Shown one piece after another: positions 44,363 to 54,931 of a stretch of DNA of 64,000 nucleotides (position 1 is the stretch's first letter; each line of letters opens with the position of its first letter). The DNA is from Paraburkholderia sp. LEh10 (lineage in GTDB: Bacteria; Pseudomonadota; Gammaproteobacteria; Burkholderiales; Burkholderiaceae): NCBI RefSeq assembly GCF_017814945.1, contig NZ_JAGIPX010000014.1:101940-165939 (forward strand). Direction: 5' to 3'. The notes beneath the pieces were generated by a model that did no database searches, was not told the DNA's origin, and saw nothing but the letters and a program-made list of their open reading frames with translations. The position numbers and the translations under genes are program-made.

Positions 44363-45202
44363 TCAAAACTGATAGTTTATCGACACGTCACATACGCCAT
44401 TCGTCTTCGACTGCGTGATCGGGCTATTCGCCGCGCCGCCGAGTAACCGCTTGATCGCGCCGTCCGCCGTGACAAACCAGTGCTTATTCACGAACCATAT
44501 CAGCGTCACGCCGAAACCCGCCGATTTCAGCCCAGCGCCAGCGTCGTACGGTTGATATCGGGATGTCGCGGCCTGCGACGGACTTACGCCAAACCAGCTG
44601 TTCATATATTTTGAGTCGGCGAAAGTCACCGAGGGCCCGGCGAACCAGAAGAAGCTTTCCGAACTCCCCGGCAACGGCATATAAGTACCCAAATCCGCGA
44701 CCCATCCGTTCGAGCCACCGAAACTGCGGGTCACTGCTGCCCGGAAAACAAGGGGAAACTCCTTCGAAACCACGTACTCCCCCGCCAGCTTGACTTCCGG
44801 AGCGGGGTTGATATTTCCGAGTCCGTCGAGCCGTGACGGATCGTCGTGTGCGCGCCGGCCGAGATCGTAGACGGCCGCGATGCTCACTCGCCAGTTGGGG
44901 CCTTGAAGCACGTTGACACCCAGACCCTCGCCCGTGGACAGGAAAGCGAGATCCTTGTAACGAATATCCGTGCTGGGCCCAACCAACGTGTGGTAGCGAT
45001 CGGAGCCGTCATACCGAGGCTCGAAGGTCGAACCAATGCCGATGCGTACTTCCCAATCAGGGCGGGTTGGCGCGAACATTTTCTCAAGCGGAACCCCGGC
45101 CGAGTATTGCCACTCGCCGAGCGGCGAAGGCGTTTGCGCCGTGCCGATGGACGCGCTACAGGCCAGAAAAGCCAGGCTGATGTAGGCGGGTAGCTTTGTC
45201 AT
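44363..45202 (-). CDS. MipA/OmpV-family outer-membrane protein
   Basis: 279 residues from ATG 45202, which opens on a signal peptide (LPAYISLAFLACSASIGTAQ); the frame extends to 45358 in non-signal sequence. Alternating beta-strand sequence, GIGSTFEPRYDGSDRY near the N-terminus and a terminal phenylalanine (SINYQF) fit an outer-membrane barrel of the MipA/OmpV type, which acts as a scaffold or porin. First gene right of the origin region, reading toward it. Confidence 0.8.
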   Translation of the reverse strand: MTKLPAYISLAFLACSASIGTAQTPSPLGEWQYSAGVPLEKMFAPTRPDWEVRIGIGSTFEPRYDGSDRYHTLVGPSTDIRYKDLAFLSTGEGLGVNVLQGPNWRVSIAAVYDLGRRAHDDPSRLDGLGNINPAPEVKLAGEYVVSKEFPLVFRAAVTRSFGGSNGWVADLGTYMPLPGSSESFFWFAGPSVTFADSKYMNSWFGVSPSQAATSRYQPYDAGAGLKSAGFGVTLIWFVNKHWFVTADGAIKRLLGGAANSPITQSKTNGVCDVSINYQF

Positions 45203-45627
45203 TTGGACGAACGTCATGAATTGCGAGCTCGCGCAAGCGAGTCGTTGGTTTAACGCATAAGGCTTCGAATTCCCGCCAGTGAGCCACGCGGGAGTCAGCA
45301 AACGCCGTGCCCGACCTCGAAGGGCGATCAAAGTCAGCAATGCCGCGCCTGACAGCACCTTTGACTATAGTTGTCGTTCTAATTAAATCATCATCGAGAT
45401 CCGAAAAGCACTCAAATGACCGACCGTCTGCGCTGACAAGTCGTTGTCTTCCAATCAAGGTCCATGCGGCGTACGAGGACTGCCGCACCTCCTTTCCCGT
45501 CCCGCGACTTGCGCATCGTGTCTTTCCCGCCGCGTTATGAATGGCCATATATTCCAATGGCCCCGCTTGACGCTGCAGTCGTGAACGGACGGACCTTGCA
45601 CGAACCCGTGCCCCGTCTCGCCGCGCT

Positions 45628-47088
45628 TTAATCCGTTGCTTGCGCGTCGGTCAGCGTCGCGCGATCCCAGCCGCCGCCGAGCGCTTTCAGCAGTTGCACG
45701 CTCGCATCGACGCGCCGCGCGTCGATCTGCTCCGTCAAGCGCTCGTTGGTCAGCGCGATGGTCTGCGCGGTGACGACGTCGAGATAGCTGACGGCGCCTG
45801 CCTGATAGCGGTTGGTGGTCAGCTTCAGCGAAAGGTCGGCTGCCGAGGTTGCGCGCTGTTGGCTGTCCGCCTCGCTTGAGAGCGTATTGAGCGCGGACAG
45901 ATTGTCTTCGACCTGCTGGAACGCGACGAGCACCGTTTGCCGGTAGTCGGCGACGGCCGAGTCGTACTGCGCGGTGGCGTTCTTCAACACGGCCGTGCGG
46001 CGGACGCCGTCGAACAGCGTGCCCGCGAGTTGCGCGCCCAGCGACCAGAAGAGACTCGACGCGGTGAGCCACGGTGCAAAGTAGCTGCTTTCGAGTCCGG
46101 CCGACGCCGACAACGTCAGGTTAGGATAGAACGCCGCGTGTGCCTGGCCGATCTGCGCATTCGCTGCGGCCACGCGCCGCTCGGCGGCGGCGATGTCGGG
46201 CCGGCGTTCGAGCAGTTGCGACGGCACGCCCGTCGGAATCTGCGGCAACGCGATGCTTTCGACTTTCGAAGGCAGTGCGAACGATGAAGCAGGCTGGCCG
46301 ATCAACGTCGCGATCGCGTGCTGAAGGTGCGCGCGCTGCATGTCGATGTCGCTGTCCTGGGTGCGCGTGCTTTCAAGCTGTGTTTCAGCCTGGGCGACAG
46401 CCGACGCATCGATTGCGCCGTCCTGCAATTGCTGCTGCACGATTTGCAGCGAGGCCGCGTATGCCGTCACCGTATCGTCGAGCAGCTTCTTCTGACGGTC
46501 GAGCGAGCGTAGGTCGAAATAGTCGATCGCGAGATCCGTCGACATCGAAAGGCGCACCGATTGCAGATCGGCCTCGCTGGCCTGCGCGTTGTCGCGTGCG
46601 TTGACGGCTGCGTCCTTTACCCTGCCGAACAGATCGGGCTCCCAGCTTGCCGCGAGGCCGACCGAGTAGTCGGGCACCGTATGGCCCGCCAGTCCGCGGT
46701 GAACGATGTTCTGCGACGTGCGGGACCGCGTCACTGCCGTCCCCGCCGTGACGACGGGCGCATAGCCCGCGCGCTGATAGTCGACCATCGCGCGCGCCGC
46801 TTGCAATTGCGCGACGGCCTTGCGCACGGTCTGGTTCGATACATCGACTTGCGCTTCGAGACGGTTCAGCTCGTCATCGCCATAGAGCGTCCACCAGGGG
46901 CCGCGCGGCTGCGCGTCGGCGGGCGCGGCGACGCTCCAGCCGGATGAAGCCTGCGGCGTGCTTGCATAGTGATCGGGCACAGCCGTCTGCGGCTGCGAAT
47001 AGGGCGGCAAGGTCGAACACGCGGTCAACACGCTGGCGATGCCGATGACTAGCACCTTGCGGATAAGCGATGCGCGAAAGTCGAACAT
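45628..47088 (-). CDS. RND efflux outer-membrane channel, NodT family lipoprotein
   Basis: 486 residues. A lipobox (VLTAC) ends the signal sequence. Two repeated halves of the TolC-type fold are seen, with WWTLYGDDELNRLEAQV, ASWEPDLFGRVKDA and ERRPDIAAAERRVAAANAQIGQAHAAFYPNLTLSASAG typical of NodT/OprM proteins. Last gene of the efflux operon, 14 bp after the adaptor. It provides the exit duct. Confidence 0.93.
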   Translation of the reverse strand: MFDFRASLIRKVLVIGIASVLTACSTLPPYSQPQTAVPDHYASTPQASSGWSVAAPADAQPRGPWWTLYGDDELNRLEAQVDVSNQTVRKAVAQLQAARAMVDYQRAGYAPVVTAGTAVTRSRTSQNIVHRGLAGHTVPDYSVGLAASWEPDLFGRVKDAAVNARDNAQASEADLQSVRLSMSTDLAIDYFDLRSLDRQKKLLDDTVTAYAASLQIVQQQLQDGAIDASAVAQAETQLESTRTQDSDIDMQRAHLQHAIATLIGQPASSFALPSKVESIALPQIPTGVPSQLLERRPDIAAAERRVAAANAQIGQAHAAFYPNLTLSASAGLESSYFAPWLTASSLFWSLGAQLAGTLFDGVRRTAVLKNATAQYDSAVADYRQTVLVAFQQVEDNLSALNTLSSEADSQQRATSAADLSLKLTTNRYQAGAVSYLDVVTAQTIALTNERLTEQIDARRVDASVQLLKALGGGWDRATLTDAQATD

Positions 47089-47102
47089 GATGAGCCTCGC
47101 GC

Positions 47103-48347
47103 CTAGCCGTGCGTTGCGGGCGTTGCCGCCTGGGTTTGCTCGACCCGCACGGTTTCGCCGTTGCTGATCGCGTCGCCGGGATTGTTGATCACGCGGTCGG
47201 TCGCTTCGAGCCCCGTCGCGACCTCGACGTATGTGCCGAAGTCGCGGCCGATGGTGACGGTCCTGAGCTGCACCTTGTCGTCGGTGCCGACGACGGCGAC
47301 GCTCACGCCATCGGGCCGGAACAGCAGCGCGCTGACGGGCACCTCCAACGCGGGATGCGCCGTCTGCAGCGCGAGATGCACCTGTGCGTATGCGCCCGGC
47401 AGCAGCGCGCCGTCGCGATTGTCGACATCGACCTCGACGCGCAGCGTGCGGCTCACGGGATCAATCGAATCGGCGCTGCGCGCGACGGTCGCATCGAACC
47501 GTCGCGCCGGATACTGCTGCGTCGTCAGATAGACCCTCGTGCCCCGCGTGACGCTGCTCGCATCGTTCTGCGGCACATCGACATACACACGCAAACGGTC
47601 GGTCTGTTCGATATGGAAAAGCTCGCCCGAGCCGGCGGCCGCGAGCCCGGGAGAGCCGCCCGCCGTCACCAGCGCGCCGACGTTCACGTTGCGCGCGGTG
47701 ATCACGCCGTCGAACGGCGCCGTCACTTTCTCGTACGAAACCAGCTCGGTCAGGCGCGCGACATTGGCCTGCGCCGCCTGCCACGCTGCGAGCTTCGCCG
47801 CGCTGTCGCTCGTCTTCGCGTCGGTGTCCTGCTGCGAGACGGATTGTGTTTGCAGCATCGTCTGCCAGCGCTGCGCGGTGCTGTGCGCAAAGCCGTAGTT
47901 GGCCTTCGCCGTCGCCTCGTCGGCGCGCGCCTGAAGCAATTGCGCGTCGAGTTCCGGCGTCTGGATGTCCGCGAGCGTCTGTCCCGCTTTGACCTTCGCG
48001 CCGATGTCCGTGTACCAGTGCTCGATATAGCCGCTCGTGCGCGCGAAGATCGATGCATCCGCGTACGGCATCACGGCGCCCGGCAGCAGCAGCTCCTGCG
48101 ACGCAGGCGCGCGCGTCGGCGTCACCGCTTCGACGGACAGATAACGCTGCGCTTCCGACTGTTCCGTCAGCGCCGTGCTCGCATGCAGGCGCGGCACGAT
48201 GCCGATCGCGAGCAGCGCGGCGGCGACAGCCGCGAGCGCGACGGGCAGCACGAAGCGTCGGCGTGTGCGCGGATGTGCGCCGTCGATGGGAACGAGGCGG
48301 GTGCGGGTCGACGCATCGTCGTCTGTCGGCAGATTGGGCGTGGTCAT
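47103..48347 (-). CDS. RND efflux periplasmic adaptor subunit
   Basis: 414 residues with an N-terminal membrane anchor (VLPVALAAVAAALLAIGIV). Lipoyl/barrel-sandwich halves (ARTSGYIEHWYTDIGAKVKAGQTLADIQTPELD and YEKVTAPFDGVITARNVNVGALV) flank a short helical hairpin. It links the permease with the outer-membrane channel. It starts 9 bp after the permease stop. Confidence 0.94.
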   Translation of the reverse strand: MTTPNLPTDDDASTRTRLVPIDGAHPRTRRRFVLPVALAAVAAALLAIGIVPRLHASTALTEQSEAQRYLSVEAVTPTRAPASQELLLPGAVMPYADASIFARTSGYIEHWYTDIGAKVKAGQTLADIQTPELDAQLLQARADEATAKANYGFAHSTAQRWQTMLQTQSVSQQDTDAKTSDSAAKLAAWQAAQANVARLTELVSYEKVTAPFDGVITARNVNVGALVTAGGSPGLAAAGSGELFHIEQTDRLRVYVDVPQNDASSVTRGTRVYLTTQQYPARRFDATVARSADSIDPVSRTLRVEVDVDNRDGALLPGAYAQVHLALQTAHPALEVPVSALLFRPDGVSVAVVGTDDKVQLRTVTIGRDFGTYVEVATGLEATDRVINNPGDAISNGETVRVEQTQAATPATHG

Positions 48348-48356
48348 GGCTTGTCC

Positions 48357-51300
48357 TTATTGAGCGTGTGTGGTCACGTCGGTGCGACGGGCGTCCTGTT
48401 TCGCGCGGCGCTTCGCGAGCCATGCATGCACCATTCCGAACACGACGGGCACGAACATCAGCGTCGACAGCGTGCCGACGGCAAGACCGCCAATCACCGC
48501 GCGGCCAAGCGGCGCATTCTGTTCGCCGCCGTCGCCGAGGCCGAGCGCCATCGGCAGCATGCCGATCAGCATCGCGAGGGCCGTCATCAGCACGGGACGG
48601 AAGCGGTTGAAGCCTGCATCGAGCGCGGCGGCGAGCGGCTCCATGCCGTTGGCGAGCGATTCACGCGCGGTGTTGATGACGAGAATGCTATTGGCTGTCG
48701 CAATGCCGATGCACAGGATCGTTCCCGTCAACGCAGGGACGCTGAGCGTCGTGTGCGTTGAGAACAGCATCCACGCGATGCCGGCCAGCGACCCCGGCAG
48801 GCCGCTGACGATGACGAGGGGATCGACCCACGACTGGAAATTCACGACCATCAGCAGATAGACGAGCGCAATCGCGAACACGAGACCCGCGCCGAGGCCC
48901 GCGAACGACTCGTTCATCGATTGCACCTGGCCGCGAATCACGATCGACGAACCGGGCGGCAACTGCGCGCGCGCGGCGTCGACGAGCTTCGTGACATCGG
49001 CTGCGACGCCACCCAGATCGCGTCCTTGCGTCGACGCGAAGATGTCGAGCACGGGCTGCACGTTGTAGTGCGACACGACCGCCTGTTGCGTGCTGCGCGA
49101 CATCGTCCCGAGCGTGCCCAGCTGGTTCTGCGGATTGATGCTGACCTGGTTCGTCGTCAGCGGAATGTTCGCGAGCGTTTGCAGCGAGTGAATGTCGTAC
49201 TGCGGCACTTCGGCCATCAACGGATAGCTGACGCCGTTCTTCGGATCGAGCCAGAAATTCGGCGTGGTCTGCGAACTTCCCGACAGCGCGATCAGCAGGT
49301 TCTGCGCGACGTCCTTTTGCGTGAGGCCTGCCTGAATCGCCTTCGTGCGATCGACGTTGACGTCGATGGTCGGCTCGTCGCCGGGCTGCTGGATGCGTGC
49401 ATCGACGAGGCCGCGCACGCCGCGCATCTGCGCGAGCAGCTTGTCCGCGACGGCGCGGTTCTGCGCGAGCTTGTTGCCGACGATCTGCACGTCGATCGGC
49501 GCGGGCAGGCCGAAGTTCAGGATCTGGCTGACGATGTCGGCAGGCAGGAACGCGAACGTCACGCCGGGAAACGATTGGGTCAGCACGTTGCGCAACTGCG
49601 CGACGTATTGCGCCGTCGGCTTGTGATCGGGCTTGAGCGTCACCATGATGTCGGCATCTTCGGGGCCGATCGGGGCCGACGAGTCGTACGTCAGATTGAT
49701 GCCGCTCACGGGCACGCCGATGTTGTCGAGCACGGCCGCCTGTTCGGACTTCGGAATCACCGTGCGAATCTTCGCCTCGACTTCATCGGTGATGCGCGCC
49801 GTCTGTTCGATGCGCGTGCCCGTCGGCGCGCGCAGATGCAGACGGATTTCGCCCGTATCGACGGCGGGGAAGAAGTCGCGGCCCGCGAATGCGATCAACG
49901 CGAGCGACGTAAAACACAGCACGAGATAGATCGGGATGAAGCGGCGGCGATTGGCAATCGCGCGTTGCAGCGCATCGCGATAGTGGTTGCGCAGCGCTTC
50001 GAAGCGCTGTTCGAAGCCGCGTTGAAAGCGCGCGAAGATCGCGAAGGGACCTGACGCGCCGCGTCCATTCGCTGACGGTGCGCGCATCAGGTACATCGCG
50101 AGCGTCGGAATCAGCGTGCGCGAGAAGAAGTACGACGCGCACATCGCGAATACGACGGCCTCCGCCAACGGCACGAACAGATAGCGCGCGACGCCCGACA
50201 GCAGGAACATCGGCACGAACACGATGCAGATCGAAAGCGTCGAGACGAACGTCGGCACGGCAATTTCTCCGGACCCGTTCAGGATAGCGTCGTGTAGCGG
50301 CTCCCCTTTTTCGAGGTGATGCGTGATGTTTTCGATTGCCACGGTCGCATCGTCGACGAGAATGCCGACGGCCAGCGCAAGACCGCCGAGCGTCATGATG
50401 TTGATGGTTTGCCCGAGCGTGGAGAGCGCGATCAGCGACGTGAGCACCGCGAGCGGAATCGACACGGCGATGATCAGCGTCGCGCGCCAGCTGCCGAGGA
50501 AGAGCAGGATCATCGCGGCCGTCAGGCATGCGGCGATCAGCGCTTCGCGCACGACGCCCGAAATCGCGGACTTCACGAACACTGACTGATCGGATAGCGG
50601 CGTGATGTGCAGCGCGCTCGGCAGGCCGGCGGCGATCTTCGGCAGCATCGCCTTGACCTGCTCGATGATGGTGAGCGTCGACGCGCTGCCCGTCTTTTCC
50701 ACTTGCAAGAGCGCCGCGCGTTTGCCGTCGCTGCGCACGATGTTCGTCTGCGGCGCGTATCCGTCGATCACATGCGCGACGTCGCGCACATAGACCACGC
50801 TGCCGTTCACCGTCTTGATGGGCAGATCGTTGAGCGCGGCCACCGTGTTCGTGCTGCCGTTCATTTCGACGTTGTATTCGCGTGAGCCGATTTTCGCGGT
50901 GCCGCCAGGCAGAATCAGGTTTTGAGCGTTGACGGCGTTGACCACGTCGATGGGCGCGAGGCCTTTGGCTTGCAACGCTTTCGGATCGAGCTCGACCATG
51001 ATCTGGCGGATCTTGCCGCCGTACGGCAGCGGCACGGCCGCGCCCTGGATCGTCGCGAGCTGCGTGCGGATGAAGCTGTTGCCGAGGTCATAGAGCGTCT
51101 GCTCGGGCAGCGTCGGACTCGACAGGCCAAGCTGCAGCACGGGCACCGTCGAAGCGTTATACGTGATGATGTTCGGCGGCAGCGTGCCCGGCGGCAGCAC
51201 GCGCAGGATCGACGCGGAGTTCGACGCGGCTTCGGCGATCGCGCGGTTGATGTCTGCGCCCGGATGGAAGAACACTTTCACCACCGCGACGCCGTTCAAC

Positions 51301-51554
51301 GATTGCGATTCGATGTGCTCGATGTCATCGACATCCGTCGTCAGCGCGCGCTCGTAGTTCGACACGATCCGATGCGCCATGTCTTCGGCGGAGAAGCCGT
51401 TGTACGTCCAGACGATGCTGACGACGGGAATGTCGATGTTCGGGAAGATGTCCGTCGGCGTGCGCAGGATCGCGAGCGGCCCAATGATGAAGAGCAGCAC
51501 GGCCAGCACGATGAAGGTATAGGGCCGCCGCAGGGCCAGCTTGACGATCCACAT
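48357..51554 (-). CDS. RND efflux permease (AcrB/MexB-like superfamily)
   Basis: 1065 residues with the 12-helix RND layout and two large periplasmic loops. N-terminus LRRPYTFIVLAVLLFIIG and TPTDIFPNIDIPVVSIVW are typical; GILVDDATVAIENITHHLEKGEP carries the proton-relay aspartates of helix 4. The substrate is not deducible; these operons pump organic compounds using the proton gradient. First gene of the operon permease-adaptor-channel. No regulator gene is adjacent; the 328-bp upstream region holds no gene. Confidence 0.95.
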   Translation of the reverse strand: MWIVKLALRRPYTFIVLAVLLFIIGPLAILRTPTDIFPNIDIPVVSIVWTYNGFSAEDMAHRIVSNYERALTTDVDDIEHIESQSLNGVAVVKVFFHPGADINRAIAEAASNSASILRVLPPGTLPPNIITYNASTVPVLQLGLSSPTLPEQTLYDLGNSFIRTQLATIQGAAVPLPYGGKIRQIMVELDPKALQAKGLAPIDVVNAVNAQNLILPGGTAKIGSREYNVEMNGSTNTVAALNDLPIKTVNGSVVYVRDVAHVIDGYAPQTNIVRSDGKRAALLQVEKTGSASTLTIIEQVKAMLPKIAAGLPSALHITPLSDQSVFVKSAISGVVREALIAACLTAAMILLFLGSWRATLIIAVSIPLAVLTSLIALSTLGQTINIMTLGGLALAVGILVDDATVAIENITHHLEKGEPLHDAILNGSGEIAVPTFVSTLSICIVFVPMFLLSGVARYLFVPLAEAVVFAMCASYFFSRTLIPTLAMYLMRAPSANGRGASGPFAIFARFQRGFEQRFEALRNHYRDALQRAIANRRRFIPIYLVLCFTSLALIAFAGRDFFPAVDTGEIRLHLRAPTGTRIEQTARITDEVEAKIRTVIPKSEQAAVLDNIGVPVSGINLTYDSSAPIGPEDADIMVTLKPDHKPTAQYVAQLRNVLTQSFPGVTFAFLPADIVSQILNFGLPAPIDVQIVGNKLAQNRAVADKLLAQMRGVRGLVDARIQQPGDEPTIDVNVDRTKAIQAGLTQKDVAQNLLIALSGSSQTTPNFWLDPKNGVSYPLMAEVPQYDIHSLQTLANIPLTTNQVSINPQNQLGTLGTMSRSTQQAVVSHYNVQPVLDIFASTQGRDLGGVAADVTKLVDAARAQLPPGSSIVIRGQVQSMNESFAGLGAGLVFAIALVYLLMVVNFQSWVDPLVIVSGLPGSLAGIAWMLFSTHTTLSVPALTGTILCIGIATANSILVINTARESLANGMEPLAAALDAGFNRFRPVLMTALAMLIGMLPMALGLGDGGEQNAPLGRAVIGGLAVGTLSTLMFVPVVFGMVHAWLAKRRAKQDARRTDVTTHAQ

Positions 51555-51882
51555 GACGTTTCCTTGGACGATGATCTGCCGGGAGGCCCGGGCGCGGCGG
51601 ACGCGCGGGGGCTTCGTGAGGTCGAAGTGTGGCGGGGGCGCACTTACCCATCGGTGACTGCCACATTACAAAATCGACATCTCGCCGCGCGGCGTAGATG
51701 ACGCATTTGTCACGTGAGAGACAGGCTTAGGTCAGCGCTCATTGCACACAATGGCGTTAACCCTTTGCGAACGAGCCCGGAACCGATAAATGGCGAACTG
51801 CGCGAAATGCGGCGAAGGGCATTGGGGCCACATTCATCACGAACGTGGCGCTGGTCAATGACTCACATGCAGGTGAACCATC

Positions 51883-52197
51883 ATGAAAGCACTGATTCAG
51901 GCAGTCCTCGTTTCGTGCGCGCTGGCTGCGCCGGCACTTGCCTTTGCCCAGGCCGAGCAGGGCGGCGAGACGCGCGCGCAGGTTCGCGACGATCTGCAGC
52001 GCGTCGAACAGGCGGGCTATCGCGCGACCAGCGACGACGCGACGTATCCGGCCGACATCCAGGCCGCGGAAGCAAAGGCAGGCGAGCAGCCGATGGAGCA
52101 GACCGCGGTGGGTGGCGTGGCGTCGAACGGTACGATGCAGACGGGCGCCCCCCGCACGGCGGACGGCCATCCGAGGACGATTTTCTTTGGAAATTGA
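51883..52197 (+). CDS. DUF4148-family exported protein
   Basis: 104 residues with signal peptide (LIQAVLVSCALAAPALAFAQ) and DUF4148 pattern: TRAQVRDDLQRVEQAGYRAT, DATYPADIQAAEAKA, GVGG-like TAVGGVAS. Paralogue of the gene at 27.6 kb. Divergent from the efflux operon. Confidence 0.83.
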   Translation: MKALIQAVLVSCALAAPALAFAQAEQGGETRAQVRDDLQRVEQAGYRATSDDATYPADIQAAEAKAGEQPMEQTAVGGVASNGTMQTGAPRTADGHPRTIFFGN

Positions 52198-52621
52198 GCG
52201 CGGTGGCGCGCTTGAGCGCTGTCGGACTGGAATCATGCCGCCGGTTCTGGTCCGGCCTCTATTCCAAACGGCGCGCGTGACTGACGGCGTGAAGCCGCGC
52301 GTCATGTGATGACACGCTGCACGCGGCAGCGCCTGGAGACGCTGGCCGGAGGCGGCGTTGTGTCCGGGTCGGCCGTCCGCCGCCACCTTCGATCCGCACG
52401 GCGATCACTTTCGTATTGATCGCGTCCCGCCGCGGCCGATCTCGCGCCTTTCCCTTTGTCGACGCACAGCTCATCGGCGATTTGCACGGCGAACGCGTTG
52501 TCGCGCTGCCCGGCGGCCGCGCCCATGTTGCGGCCGCTCGCCAGCCGCGTCGGTGCAGGAGGCGTATATTCATCCACGACCCACACAATTTCCGCATGAT
52601 CGCGACGATCCGGAGACCGCG
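52198..52621. other. 424 bp without a supportable gene
   Basis: Only arginine-rich shadow frames occur. The end holds the promoter and start of the DUF4410 gene. No clear hairpin terminator was found. Confidence 0.4.
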
Positions 52622-53290
52622 ATGAACAATCGATGGTGGAAATGCGTCGTTGCAGCTTTCTGGCTAGGCGGGTTCGTGTCGATTGCGCCCGCGCAGCAGG
52701 GCGGCGGCGCTCCCGTCGTCTATGTGGCGGATTTCGAGCTCGATGCGGCCAACGTGACGCCTGACCAAAGCCGGCTGAGCAGAGCGCGTCGCCTTGCAGG
52801 CAGTCTGTCGCCGCTGCATCTGACGGAACAGGACCCGCAGAAGAAATCGCAGCAGATCGTCTCCGGGATGTCGGAGACGCTCATCGCCGATCTTCAGCAT
52901 GAAGGCTTCGATGCCCGCCGTCTTCCCGCTGGCGCCGACGTGCCGGCGCAAGGGTGGCTGGTGCGCGGCGTCTTCGTGAGCGTCGACGAAGGCAATCGCG
53001 TGCGGCGCGCCGTCGTCGGCTTCGGCGCGGGACAGGGCAGGATCGAACTGGCCGTCGCGATCGATCAGCTGCCCAATCCGTCGCCGGCGCCGCTCTATCA
53101 GACAGTCGAAGGGCAATCGGACACGCATGCGCCCGGTGCGATCGTCAAGCTCAATCCGTACGTGGCGGCCGCAAGGTACGTGATGGCGGGCAACGACGAG
53201 CAGGCGAACATCAAGCAGGCCGCCCGCCAGGTGACGGATTCCGTCGTCGCGCGCGTGAAGCCGCATGCCGCGCAAGCGCCGCAGCAATGA
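52622..53290 (+). CDS. DUF4410-family exported protein
   Basis: 222 residues from ATG 52622 with a signal peptide (WWKCVVAAFWLGGFVSIAPAQQ). DUF4410 features: VVYVADFELDA near the mature N-terminus, LIADLQHEGFDARRL, WLVRGVFVSVDEGNRVRRAVVGFGAGQGRIELAVAIDQL, and a long C-terminal helix. The family is a periplasmic or surface protein group of unknown role. Convergent with the antiporter gene. Confidence 0.8.
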   Translation: MNNRWWKCVVAAFWLGGFVSIAPAQQGGGAPVVYVADFELDAANVTPDQSRLSRARRLAGSLSPLHLTEQDPQKKSQQIVSGMSETLIADLQHEGFDARRLPAGADVPAQGWLVRGVFVSVDEGNRVRRAVVGFGAGQGRIELAVAIDQLPNPSPAPLYQTVEGQSDTHAPGAIVKLNPYVAAARYVMAGNDEQANIKQAARQVTDSVVARVKPHAAQAPQQ

Positions 53291-53347
53291 GCAGACGGCG
53301 GCATTCCGCCAGGCAGTGGGCGCGCTTTTGAACCTGCCCTCGCGAAC

Positions 53348-54931
53348 TTACCCGCGCGAGTGGCGCGAGGCCATCTCCTGCAGATCCAGGTCGTGCTCCA
53401 TCGTGTGCAGCAGATCGTCGTGGATCAGACCGCTTCGATGCATCCGCAACAATTCAGCGCGTCCCGCGGCGATCGCGGCCAGCACGACGTCGTAGTGCGC
53501 TTTGCGCTTTTCGAGCGGAAAGGCGGCGGCATTCTGATAGTCGCGTGTCAGGCGGGCCCGGTAGCTGTACTGTTCGAGCAATCGCGGATGCAGCACGCTG
53601 CCGTCGGGCGCGTACACGAGCGGCTTGATCGCTTCCAGTTGGGCCGCTTCGAGCCGCGCCCATGCGTTGGGCTCCGTCAGATAGCTTTGCGGATGCGCAT
53701 CGGTCGCCGGCTTGACGCGGCGGATCAACAGTCCGAGGGTGGCGCCTTGCAGCAGCACCGTAAAAAGAATCACGACGAATGCAGAGAAGAGGATCAGGTC
53801 GCGTCCCGGAATCGTTTCCGGCAGCGACAGCGCGATAGCCAGCGTCACGACGCCGCGCATGCCCGCCCAGCTGACGATGGTGGCCGAGCGCCAGTCGGCA
53901 GGCTCGGCGACGCGCGCCGAGACGCGATGGACGATCGCCTTGATCGACTCGATACCGAACGTCCACACGCAACGCGACACGACGACGGTGGCCACAGTCG
54001 CCATCGCGACGGGGCCGAGCAGCGTGATCGCGTTGTCGATGCCGCCGAGCCGCTGCATCACGCCGCGCAGCGACAAGCCGATCAGCACGAACACCAGCGC
54101 TTCGAATACGAATATGACGACCAGCCAGAATGCCGTGCCGCGCGTGCGCACCGTCGCCGAAAAGACCTCGTGCTGATGCCAGCCGAGCAACATGCCGCAG
54201 GTCACCGTCGCGATGACGCTCGACACGCCGAGCATTTCGCCCGCGATATAGCTGATCCATGCGGAGACCATCGAGGTCGTGATGATCAGGTAGTCGTCAT
54301 CGAGCAGGCGTAACAGCCACAAGACCGCATAGCCCACGGCGCATCCCACGACGATGCCGCCGAGCGCAAGCGCGCCGAAGCTCAGCACCGCATGCGACGC
54401 GCTGAACGCTCCCGTCAGCGCCGCAGCGACGGCGAAGCGGAACAGCACGAGGCCGGCGGCGTCGTTGAGCAGGCTCTCGCCTTCGAGCAGCACCATCAGG
54501 CGGCGCGGCAGCGCGACGCGTGCGAGCACGGCCTTTGCCGCGACGGCATCCGGCGGCGAGACGACTGCGCCGAGCGCGAAGCACACGGCCCACGGCAATG
54601 ACGGCGCGACGAGATGCACGACGACGCCGACGATCCATGTCGTGAACGCGACGGCGCCGATGGCGAACAGCAGAATGGGCGCGAGGTGCCGCTTGAACTC
54701 GGTCCAGACGAAGAAGTACGCGCCGTTCATCAAAAGCGGCGGGAGGAACACGATCAGCACGAGATCGGGGTCGAGCACGACGGGCGGCAGGCCGGGGGCG
54801 AACGCCATCGCGGCGCCGCCGACCAGCAACGCAGCGGCGGGCGGCAAGCGCACGCGTTTCGCAAGCAGTTCAAGCGCGATGATCGCGATCAGCGAGAGCA
54901 GCACCAGCTTGAATGCCGACACAGCAGACAT
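53348..54931 (-). CDS. Na+/H+ antiporter, CPA1 family
   Basis: 527 residues, twelve membrane helices and a C-terminal cytosolic tail of about 130. The ion site motifs VVSPPDAVAAKAVLARVALPRRLMVLLEGESLLNDAAGLVLFRFAV are those of the NhaP/YjcE type, with the ND aspartate. It exchanges external protons for internal sodium or potassium to control pH and salt. Stand-alone gene. Confidence 0.9.
   Translation of the reverse strand: MSAVSAFKLVLLSLIAIIALELLAKRVRLPPAAALLVGGAAMAFAPGLPPVVLDPDLVLIVFLPPLLMNGAYFFVWTEFKRHLAPILLFAIGAVAFTTWIVGVVVHLVAPSLPWAVCFALGAVVSPPDAVAAKAVLARVALPRRLMVLLEGESLLNDAAGLVLFRFAVAAALTGAFSASHAVLSFGALALGGIVVGCAVGYAVLWLLRLLDDDYLIITTSMVSAWISYIAGEMLGVSSVIATVTCGMLLGWHQHEVFSATVRTRGTAFWLVVIFVFEALVFVLIGLSLRGVMQRLGGIDNAITLLGPVAMATVATVVVSRCVWTFGIESIKAIVHRVSARVAEPADWRSATIVSWAGMRGVVTLAIALSLPETIPGRDLILFSAFVVILFTVLLQGATLGLLIRRVKPATDAHPQSYLTEPNAWARLEAAQLEAIKPLVYAPDGSVLHPRLLEQYSYRARLTRDYQNAAAFPLEKRKAHYDVVLAAIAAGRAELLRMHRSGLIHDDLLHTMEHDLDLQEMASRHSRG

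Noticed and set aside
48921..50054. Plus-strand frame inside the RND permease gene
   Set aside because: Shadow frame of a long GC-rich gene, no recognisable domain.
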